5,113 nt of DNA. Source: CAVSUR01 sp052143655. GTDB lineage: Bacteria > Actinomycetota > Actinomycetes > Streptosporangiales > Streptosporangiaceae. Location of the stretch: contig JBKQSL010000264.1 in assembly GCA_052143655.1 (NCBI GenBank), forward strand, positions 1 through 5,113. Reading direction: 5' to 3'. Below, piece by piece: positions 1-5,113 of this stretch. The position numbers were made by a program, and so were the translations under genes. Positions within the stretch are counted from its first letter, which is position 1, and the number at the start of each line of letters is the position of its first letter. The notes beneath the pieces are model-generated. The model had not been told where the DNA came from and did not search any database. It saw only the letters and a program-made list of their open reading frames with translations.

Positions 1-192
1 CATCGCAGCCTCGGGGGATGACCTCGGTCCCCGGCCGGGGAAGATGACCTTCGGCCCGCCGGCTGCGGCCGCATGGCACTGCCCGGCGGGACGGCGCCTG
101 CCGATGCTCGGAAGCGGGGGTCGGCCCCGGCTCGGTTTAGCTGCCCGCAGCTGGGGCCCTATCGCTGACCGTCAGGGGGCGATCTCGCCTCG
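1..192. other. Upstream flank without a supportable gene
   Basis: All frames here are either interrupted or give Arg/Pro/Gly/Ala-rich translations with no family resemblance. In the frame of the downstream DUF4097-like segment there are stops at 19-21 and 166-168. The stretch holds several short perfect inverted repeats: TCCCCGGCCGGGGA at 28-41, AGCTGCCCGCAGCT at 139-152, CTGACCGTCAG at 165-175 and GGCGATCTCGCC at 178-189. None is followed by a T-run. It may be the decayed 5' part of the DUF4097-like gene, but I cannot reconstruct that gene from any frame. Confidence 0.4.
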
Positions 193-504
193 GTGTCCGG
201 GCCGCTTGAGGTCACCGGGCATGCCGGGACTATCGGCGGCCTGGACGTGTCGTCGGCGCGGGCCACGCTGCGGGTCTCGGCAGGCGAGATCCGGGTTACC
301 TTCACGGCCGCGCCGGCCAGCGTCACGGCGGCCGCCGACGTCGGCTCGGTCATCCTGCGCGTCCCCGGCCACGTGCACTACGCCGTGCACGCCACCGCCC
401 GGGTGGGCAGCACCCGGGTCAGCGTGCCCCAGGATCCGTCGTCGCCGGACGTGATCACGGCGAGCACGAATACCGGCTCGGTCACCGTCGAGCCAGCCGG
501 GTAG
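193..504 (+). CDS. C-terminal fragment of a DUF4097-like beta-repeat protein, probably a gene remnant
   Basis: This 103-residue reading frame has the alternating beta-strand pattern of the C-terminal half of DUF4097/adhesin-like repeat proteins. The strands recur as SGPLEVTGHAGTIGG, then AAADVGSVILRVPG, ATARVGSTRVSVPQD and ASTNTGSVTVEPAG, each with a Gly-Ser-[VT] turn followed by a strand. The closing TNTGSVTVEP is typical of the family's C-terminus. Full-length members usually have well over 200 residues, so most of the N-terminal half is missing. The family-like sequence seems to begin slightly before the GTG (GDLASV, from about 178), but an in-frame TGA at 166-168 closes the frame. The AGGGGG at 174-179 lies about 13 bases before the GTG, which is too far for a good ribosome binding site. 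No signal peptide or membrane segment is visible. The family's function is poorly defined. I think it is a 5'-truncated remnant, though a short expressed protein from GTG 193 cannot be excluded. Confidence 0.5.
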   Translation: MSGPLEVTGHAGTIGGLDVSSARATLRVSAGEIRVTFTAAPASVTAAADVGSVILRVPGHVHYAVHATARVGSTRVSVPQDPSSPDVITASTNTGSVTVEPAG

Positions 505-620
505 CCAGCGCGGTCCAGCCGACCCGGTTCGGACAAAGGCGCGCACGCCCTGGCAAGCCCTCCGCCCGCGGGCCGTTAACCAGCAGACCGGATGCGGCGC
601 GTGCGGCAGACTGGTGCGTC

Positions 621-2105
621 GTGCTCATCACCATCTCGACCACGCTGCGCCCGGCGACCGACCTCGGGTTCCTGCTGTACAAGCACCCGGCCCGGGCGCA
701 GGCGTTCGAGGTCTCAGTGGGCACGGCGCACGTGTTCTTCCCGGCGGCGAGTGCCGAGCGGTGCACTGCGGCGCTGCTGCTCGAGGTGGACCCCGTTGAC
801 GTGGTGCGGGGGCGCAAGGGCCCGGCCAGCGAGGGGTTCTCGCTCGGCCAGTACGTGAACGACCGCCCGTACGCGGCGTCCAGCATGATGGCCGTCGCGC
901 TGGCACGGGTGCTCAAATCGGCGATGGCGGGCCGCTGCGATGCGCGCCCGGAACTGGCGGCCCGGCCGGTCCCGCTGGAGCTGCACGTGCCGGCGCTGCC
1001 CTGCCGGGGCGGCCCGGAGCTGGCCCGGCGCCTGTTCGGGCCGCTGGGCTGGCAGGTGCACGCCACCCCTATCCCGCTGGACGAGCACTTCCCCGGCTGG
1101 GGCGAGTCCCGCTATGTCGGCCTGACCCTGCGCGGCGAGCAGCGGCTGGCAGCGGCGCTGAACCAGCTGTACGTGCTGCTGCCGGTGCTGGACGACGCCA
1201 AGCACTACTGGGTGAACCCGGACGAGGTCGGCAAGCTGATCCGGGCCGGCGCGGGCTGGCTCGCCGGGCACCCGGAGCGGGAGATGATCACCCGGCGCTA
1301 CCTCGCGCACCAGCGCGACCTGGTGGAATCGGCGGTCGCCCGGCTGGCGGAGAGTGACGACGCCGAGCCGGAGGCGCTGGACGGCGCCGCCGGGCCGGAA
1401 GCCGGGGACGAGCCGGACCGGGCGGTGCCGCTGGCTGCCGAGCGCCGCCGGGCCGTGCTGGCGGCGCTGCGCTCGCTCGGCGCGCGCCGGGTGGCCGACC
1501 TGGGCTGCGGTGAGGGCAGCCTGCTGGCCGAGCTGCTGGCAGATCCGGCGTTCACCGGCATCACCGGGACCGATGTCTCCGCCCGGGCGCTGAGTGTCGC
1601 CGCCCGGCGGCTGCGGGCGGACCGGCTGCCCGAGCCGCAGCGGCTGACCCTGTTCCAGTCGTCGCTGACCTACCGGGACGCGCGGCTGACCGGGTTCGAC
1701 GCGGCGGTGCTGATGGAGGTGATCGAGCACGTCGACCCGGCACGGCTGGCTGCCGTCGCACGCACCGTGTTCGGCGAGGCGGCGCCGGCCGCGGTCGTGA
1801 TGACCACTCCGAACGTGGAGTACAACGTGCGGTTCGGGGACCTGCCGGCGGGCGCGTTCCGGCATCGCGACCACCGGTTCGAGTGGACTCGCGGCGAGTT
1901 CCGGTCCTGGGCGGCGCAGACCGCGGCTGGGTACGGCTACCAGGTGCGCGTGCTGCCAGTCGGGGCCGACGACCCCGACGTGGGGCCGCCCGCGCAGATG
2001 GCGGTGTTCACCAGGGCAGTTCCCGGTGGTGCGGCTGACGCGCCCGGCGAGCCTGGCGCGGCCAGTGCCGCGGGCGGCCCTGGTGCGGGCCGGGGGGCGG
2101 CGTGA
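621..2105 (+). CDS. hen1: Hen1, 3'-terminal RNA ribose 2'-O-methyltransferase of the RNA repair system
   Basis: Bacterial Hen1 transfers a methyl group from S-adenosylmethionine to the 2'-OH of the 3'-terminal ribose at a broken RNA end, before Pnkp seals the break. Its N-terminal half is known to activate the Pnkp ligase. Residues 1-243 form that family-specific N-terminal region, opening MLITISTTLRPATDLG as bacterial Hen1 proteins do. Residues 244-270 are an acidic linker. The methyltransferase follows, with SAM motif I DLGCGEG (D293-G299) and the acidic residue D318 in GTDVS. The Mn2+-binding motif is EVIEH (E366, E369, H370), with the distal histidine H418 in DHRFEW. As I recall it, these four residues have the same numbers in Clostridium thermocellum Hen1. 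The catalytic core ends near residue 466. Residues 467-494 are an extra Gly/Ala/Pro-rich tail. GTG 621 is chosen because it gives the canonical N-terminus. No clear Shine-Dalgarno sequence precedes it, so leaderless initiation is possible. The stop overlaps the pnkp start. Confidence 0.95.
   Translation: MLITISTTLRPATDLGFLLYKHPARAQAFEVSVGTAHVFFPAASAERCTAALLLEVDPVDVVRGRKGPASEGFSLGQYVNDRPYAASSMMAVALARVLKSAMAGRCDARPELAARPVPLELHVPALPCRGGPELARRLFGPLGWQVHATPIPLDEHFPGWGESRYVGLTLRGEQRLAAALNQLYVLLPVLDDAKHYWVNPDEVGKLIRAGAGWLAGHPEREMITRRYLAHQRDLVESAVARLAESDDAEPEALDGAAGPEAGDEPDRAVPLAAERRRAVLAALRSLGARRVADLGCGEGSLLAELLADPAFTGITGTDVSARALSVAARRLRADRLPEPQRLTLFQSSLTYRDARLTGFDAAVLMEVIEHVDPARLAAVARTVFGEAAPAAVVMTTPNVEYNVRFGDLPAGAFRHRDHRFEWTRGEFRSWAAQTAAGYGYQVRVLPVGADDPDVGPPAQMAVFTRAVPGGAADAPGEPGAASAAGGPGAGRGAA
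2092..2097 (+). promoter_or_regulatory. Candidate ribosome binding site for pnkp inside the hen1 3' end
   Basis: A run of six G residues ends four bases before the pnkp GTG at 2102 and is the only purine-rich stretch near that start. It could pair with the pyrimidine-rich 3' end of 16S rRNA. It lies within the codons for the Gly-rich C-terminal tail of Hen1. The GTGA overlap also allows terminating ribosomes to reinitiate, so the site may only assist coupling. Confidence 0.4.
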
Positions 2106-4744
2106 GTGCGGCCGCGCCCGGCCGGGAGCCCGGGGCGCGCGAGCTCGCCATCCCGGAGCTTTCCCTGGTCGTGCTGGTCGGCATCTCCGGGTCGGGCAAG
2201 TCGACGTTCGCCGCGCGCGCGTTCGCCCGGACCGAGGTGCTGTCCTCGGATTTCTGCCGCGGGCTGGTGGCGGACGACGAGAACGACCAGGCCGCGACCG
2301 CGGACGCCTTCGATGTCCTGCATTACATCGCGGCGAAGCGGCTGGCCGCCGGGCGGCTGACGGTGGTCGACGCCACGAACGTGCAGCCCCATGCGCGCAA
2401 GCCGCTGATCGCGCTGGCGCGCGAGCACGACGTGCTGCCGGTCGCGATCGTCCTCGACCTGCCCGAGCGGGTGTGCGCCGAACGGAACGCCACCCGCAGC
2501 GACCGCAGTCTCGGCGCTCACGTGCTGCGCCGCCAGCATGACCAGCTGCGGCGCAGCCTGTCCGCCCTGCGGCGGGAGGGATTCCGCACCGTGCACACGC
2601 TGGCCACGCCGGAGGAGGCCGCGGCCGCCACGGTCGAGCGCACCCGCCTGTACAGCGACCGGCGGGACGAGCACGGGCCGTTCGACGTGATCGGCGACGT
2701 GCACGGCTGCCGGGCCGAGCTCGAGGAGCTGCTGCGCGGCCTCGGCTACGTGATCGAGCCGGACGCAGCCGGACGGCCGGCCGGCGCGCGGCACTCGGAC
2801 GGGCGGCGCGCGGTGTTCCTCGGCGACCTGGTCGATCGCGGCCCGGACTCGCCAGGGGTGCTGCGGCTGGTCATGGGCATGGTCGCGGCCGGCGACGCGC
2901 TCGCCGTGCCCGGCAACCACGAGAGCAAGCTGCTGCGCGCGCTGCGCGGCCGCCAGGTGCAGGTCGCGCACGGGCTGGCCGAGACCCTGGCGCAGCTGGC
3001 CGGCGAGCCGGCGGCGTTCCGCCCGGAGGTGGAGAGCTTCCTCGACGGGCTGATCTCACACTACGTGCTCGACGACGGCAAGCTGGTCGTCGCGCACGCA
3101 GGCCTGACCGAGCGGTTCCACGGGCGCGCCTCCGGGCGCGTCCGGGATTTCTGCCTGTACGGCCAGACCACCGGGGAAACGGATGAATTCGGCCTGCCGG
3201 TGCGCTACCCGTGGGCGCAGGAGTACCGCGGCCGGGCCACTGTGCTCTACGGGCATACGCCCGTACCGGCGCCGGTGTGGGTGAACAACACGCTGTGCCT
3301 GGACACCGGCTGCGTGTTCGGCGGGCGGCTGACCGCGCTGCGCTATCCCGAGCGCGAGCTGGTGTCGGTGTCGGCGGCCCGGGTGTACTACCAGCCGAAG
3401 AAGCCGTTCCCGCCGAACCCGCAGGCTGCACCGCCCGGCGAGCAGGCTGTGCCGCCCGGCGGCCAGGCAGCGCCGTCCGGCGCGCTCGCCGGGCGCCGGG
3501 ACCCAGGCGTGCTGGACATCACCGACGTGCTCGCCGCCCGCGGCGTGCAGACCGGTTACCAGGGCCGCATCTCGGTCCGGGAGGAGAACGCCGCGGCGGC
3601 CCTGGAAGTGATGAGCCGGTTCGCGGCCGATCCGCGGTGGCTGCTGTACCTGCCGCCGACGATGAGCCCGGTGGCCACCTCCAGCCGTCCAGGGCTCCTG
3701 GAGTACCCGGAGCAGGCCTTCGAGGCCTACCGGGCGGACGGCGTGCAGGAGGTGATCTGCGAGGAGAAGCACATGGGCTCGCGCGCCGTGGTGCTGGTCT
3801 GCCGGGACCTCGCCGCCGCGCAGGCCCGGTTCGGTGCGCCCGGCGGCGGTACCGGGGCCGTCTGCACGCGGACCGGACGGCCGTTCTTCCCCGCTTCGCT
3901 CACCGAGGACCTGCTCGGGCGGGTCCGCGCCGCAGCCGAGGAAGCCGGCCTGTTCGGCGAGCTGAGTACCGGCTGGCTGCTGCTGGACTGCGAGCTGCTG
4001 CCGTGGAGCGCGAAGGCCGGGGACCTGCTGCGCCACCAGTACGCCGCGGTCGGAGCGGCGGCGCGGGCCGCGCTGCCGGCGGCCGTCGCGGCGCTGGAGC
4101 AGGCGGCATCGGCGGGCCTGGATGTGACCGGTCTGCTCGCCCGCACGCGGTCCCGGGCCGCGAACGCGGAAGCCTTCACCGCCGCCTACCGCCGGTACTG
4201 CTGGCCGACGGACGGCCTCGACGGCCTGCGGGTAGCCCCGTTCCAGCTGCTCGCCACCGAAGGCGCGGTATACCACGAGCGGCCGCACGCCTGGCATCTC
4301 GACCTCGCCGGCCGGCTGGCGGCCGCCGATCCCAGCCTCCTGCTGGCCACCCGGCGGATGCTCGCGGATACCACCCAGCCGGGCTCGGTCGATGCCGCTA
4401 CCAGCTGGTGGGAGGAGCTGACCGGCGCAGGCGGCGAGGGCATGGTCGTCAAGCCCGCCGCCAATCTCGTCCGGGGCCGCCGCGGCCTGGTGCAGCCGGG
4501 GCTGAAGGTCCGCGGCCGGGAGTACCTGCGCATCATCTACGGCCCGGACTACACCGAGCCGGCCAACATCGCCCGGCTGCGGGAGCGCAACCTCGGCCGC
4601 AAGCGGTCGCTGGCGGCACGTGAGTACGCGCTCGGGCTCGAAGCGCTGGAGCGGGTCTCGCGCGGCGAGCCGCTCTGGCGGGTGCATCAGGCCGTCTTCG
4701 CCGTGCTGGCCCTCGAATCCGAGCCCGTCGATCCGCGGCTGTGA
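2102..4744 (+). CDS. pnkp: Pnkp, trifunctional polynucleotide kinase-phosphatase-RNA ligase
   Basis: Pnkp repairs cleaved RNA by phosphorylating the 5'-OH, removing the 2',3'-cyclic phosphate and ligating the ends through an enzyme-AMP intermediate. Three domains are visible. The kinase (about 20-180) has P-loop GISGSGKST (27-35, K33), D50 and R53, and lid arginines R128, R132 and R135. The metallophosphoesterase (about 194-420) has GDVHG (D199, H201), GDLVDRG (D242, R246), GNHE (N272, H273), H332, GHT (H385) and D401. The ligase (about 462-880) has EEKHMGSR with nucleotidyl lysine K556, RTGRPFF (590-596), DCELLPW (629-635), EGMVVKP (779-785) and LKVRG (801-805), then a long C-terminal module. 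Relative to C. thermocellum Pnkp numbering as I remember it, the kinase and phosphatase residues keep a steady offset of 12 and then 9, so no catalytic residue is lost. The 880 residues match the usual family length of about 850-880. GTG 2102 overlaps the hen1 stop as GTGA. A heptapeptide repeat lies in the linker at 441-461. Confidence 0.97.
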   Translation: MSAAAPGREPGARELAIPELSLVVLVGISGSGKSTFAARAFARTEVLSSDFCRGLVADDENDQAATADAFDVLHYIAAKRLAAGRLTVVDATNVQPHARKPLIALAREHDVLPVAIVLDLPERVCAERNATRSDRSLGAHVLRRQHDQLRRSLSALRREGFRTVHTLATPEEAAAATVERTRLYSDRRDEHGPFDVIGDVHGCRAELEELLRGLGYVIEPDAAGRPAGARHSDGRRAVFLGDLVDRGPDSPGVLRLVMGMVAAGDALAVPGNHESKLLRALRGRQVQVAHGLAETLAQLAGEPAAFRPEVESFLDGLISHYVLDDGKLVVAHAGLTERFHGRASGRVRDFCLYGQTTGETDEFGLPVRYPWAQEYRGRATVLYGHTPVPAPVWVNNTLCLDTGCVFGGRLTALRYPERELVSVSAARVYYQPKKPFPPNPQAAPPGEQAVPPGGQAAPSGALAGRRDPGVLDITDVLAARGVQTGYQGRISVREENAAAALEVMSRFAADPRWLLYLPPTMSPVATSSRPGLLEYPEQAFEAYRADGVQEVICEEKHMGSRAVVLVCRDLAAAQARFGAPGGGTGAVCTRTGRPFFPASLTEDLLGRVRAAAEEAGLFGELSTGWLLLDCELLPWSAKAGDLLRHQYAAVGAAARAALPAAVAALEQAASAGLDVTGLLARTRSRAANAEAFTAAYRRYCWPTDGLDGLRVAPFQLLATEGAVYHERPHAWHLDLAGRLAAADPSLLLATRRMLADTTQPGSVDAATSWWEELTGAGGEGMVVKPAANLVRGRRGLVQPGLKVRGREYLRIIYGPDYTEPANIARLRERNLGRKRSLAAREYALGLEALERVSRGEPLWRVHQAVFAVLALESEPVDPRL
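3422..3484 (+). repeat. Three tandem 21-bp repeats in the Pnkp phosphatase-ligase linker
   Basis: Three imperfect in-frame copies (3422-3442, 3443-3463, 3464-3484) each begin CAGGC and encode a heptapeptide of the form Q-A-[A/V]-P-[P/S]-G-x: QAAPPGE, QAVPPGG and QAAPSGA. They lie at residues 441-461, just after the Pro/Lys-rich YYQPKKPFPPNP and before the ligase module. They probably form a flexible tether. Copy number could vary by slippage without breaking the reading frame. Confidence 0.8.
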
Positions 4745-4803
4745 AAGGTGACCGGGGCCGACCGCCCGGCGGCGTCAGGTACGGCCGATTGCCCGCTCCC
4801 GGA

Positions 4804-4817
4804 CCGGCCCAGGCCGG
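4804..4817. terminator. Candidate hairpin between convergent gene ends
   Basis: CCGGCC and GGCCGG are perfectly complementary around a two-base centre, giving a 5-bp all-GC stem with a CCAG loop. The hairpin lies 60 bases after the pnkp stop and just before the stop codon of the minus-strand LOR remnant, where a bidirectional terminator would be expected. There is no U-tract on either strand. Actinobacterial terminators often lack one, but short GC palindromes are also common by chance at this base composition. Confidence 0.3.
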
Positions 4818-4819
4818 CG

Positions 4820-4939
4820 TCAGCGTTCCTCGTGGGCCATCATGTCGAGGACCGCTGTGACGGCCAGGATCAGCGCCGGGTCCTGCCCGGCGGCGACCTC
4901 CACTCCGTAGGTGTCAGCGACCCGGAACGCGACGAGCGC
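4820..4939 (-). pseudogene. C-terminal remnant of a LURP-one-related (LOR) family protein
   Basis: Read on the minus strand, this stretch encodes 39 residues up to a TGA at 4820-4822. They include FRVADTYGVEVAAGQDPALI and then a hydrophobic helix, LAVTAVLDMM, ending MAHEER. The order RDTYGVEV-like strand, short acidic turn, then the buried helix LILAVTxxLD is the hallmark of the C-terminus of LOR/tubby-like (YxjI, scramblase-like beta-barrel) proteins, in which the helix fills the barrel. Full proteins have about 160-200 residues. Here a TGA at 4940-4942 closes the frame upstream, and no usable start codon lies before the conserved part. Inserting one T near 4926 would join FRVADTYG to another frame reading GDVRERSSR, but that frame soon stops too and is not clearly LOR-like. 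I read it as a truncated remnant, convergent to pnkp. Confidence 0.6.
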
Positions 4940-5113
4940 TCACGGACATCGCCAGCCCTGCGCTGGCAGCTCCCTGCTCAGGGAATCGGTTCAGCAAAGG
5001 CGCGGCATCATCCACCGTGGGTGAGTGCGCCACCGCCGCGGTTATGGTCTGAGCCGGATGAGCCGCGCCGTGCTTGTCTCGTCGAGTTCGGCGACGGCTT
5101 CCCGTGATTTCAC
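4940..5113. other. Downstream flank without a supportable gene
   Basis: No frame here shows recognisable family features. Two reading frames are open to the window edge and could be partial genes. A minus-strand frame ends in TAA at 5042-5044 and has a 23-residue C-terminus containing VAELDETSTARLIRLRP. A plus-strand ATG at 5058 begins MSRAVLVSSSSATASRDF. Both show only moderate third-position GC, and neither has a good ribosome binding site or known motif. A short inverted repeat, CCCTGCTCAGGG, lies at 4972-4983. Sequence beyond 5113 would decide whether either frame is a gene. Confidence 0.3.

Noticed and set aside
44..454. A 136-codon plus-strand frame overlapping the DUF4097-like segment
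   Set aside because: Its Arg/Pro/Ser-rich sequence is typical of an off-frame translation, and it overlaps a frame with a clear beta-repeat pattern.
564..580. Palindrome GCCCGCGGGC followed by GTTAAC upstream of hen1, considered as terminator or operator
   Set aside because: There is no T-run, no loop and no repeat of the site elsewhere. Such short GC palindromes are expected by chance at this composition.
714..1874. A 386-codon minus-strand frame antisense to hen1
   Set aside because: The translation is Arg/Gln/His-rich without recognisable domains, while the plus strand encodes conserved Hen1.
3056..4687. A 543-codon minus-strand frame antisense to pnkp
   Set aside because: Long antisense frames are expected opposite high-GC coding sequence. 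The plus strand carries all the phosphatase and ligase motifs here.
4748..5107. A 119-codon plus-strand reading frame just after pnkp, starting at GTG 4748
   Set aside because: Its first half lies antisense to the clearly family-like LOR C-terminus, its translation has no motif or fold pattern, and the composition is that of a shadow frame.
1..5113. CRISPR array, tRNA or rRNA gene, insertion sequence
   Set aside because: I saw no spaced direct repeats, tRNA-like cloverleaf, rRNA sequence, transposase motif or terminal inverted repeats.

Overview
The window is very GC-rich (well above 70% by eye), both main genes start with GTG, and third codon positions are almost all G or C. This points to a high-GC actinobacterium such as a streptomycete or a relative. 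The genus cannot be fixed from the sequence.

The core (621-4744, plus strand) is a complete bacterial RNA repair cassette of the Hen1/Pnkp type. Hen1 (494 aa) is the 3'-terminal RNA ribose 2'-O-methyltransferase. Pnkp (880 aa) is the three-domain end-healing and sealing enzyme: 5'-kinase, 2',3'-phosphatase and RNA ligase. The two genes overlap by four bases (GTGA), so they are almost certainly one transcriptional and translational unit. In characterised systems the two proteins form a complex. Pnkp heals the 5'-OH and 2',3'-cyclic phosphate ends left by ribotoxins, Hen1 methylates the 2'-OH at the break, and Pnkp seals it. The repaired RNA then resists a second cut at that site. Every catalytic motif I looked for is present in both proteins, so the system looks functional. 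It is a known system rather than a new one.

The flanks look degraded. Upstream, 193-504 (+) is the C-terminal part of a DUF4097-like repeat protein whose N-terminal half is missing. Downstream and convergent, 4820-4939 (-) encodes the last 39 residues of a LURP-one-related (LOR/tubby-like) protein, cut off by an in-frame stop. The cassette therefore sits between two gene remnants. A GC-rich hairpin lies between the convergent stop codons. Bases 1-192 and 4940-5113 hold no gene I can support.

Notable details are a 21-bp sequence repeated three times in the Pnkp phosphatase-ligase linker, an extra Gly/Ala-rich tail on Hen1 whose DNA also carries the likely Pnkp ribosome binding site, and the lack of an obvious Shine-Dalgarno sequence before Hen1.
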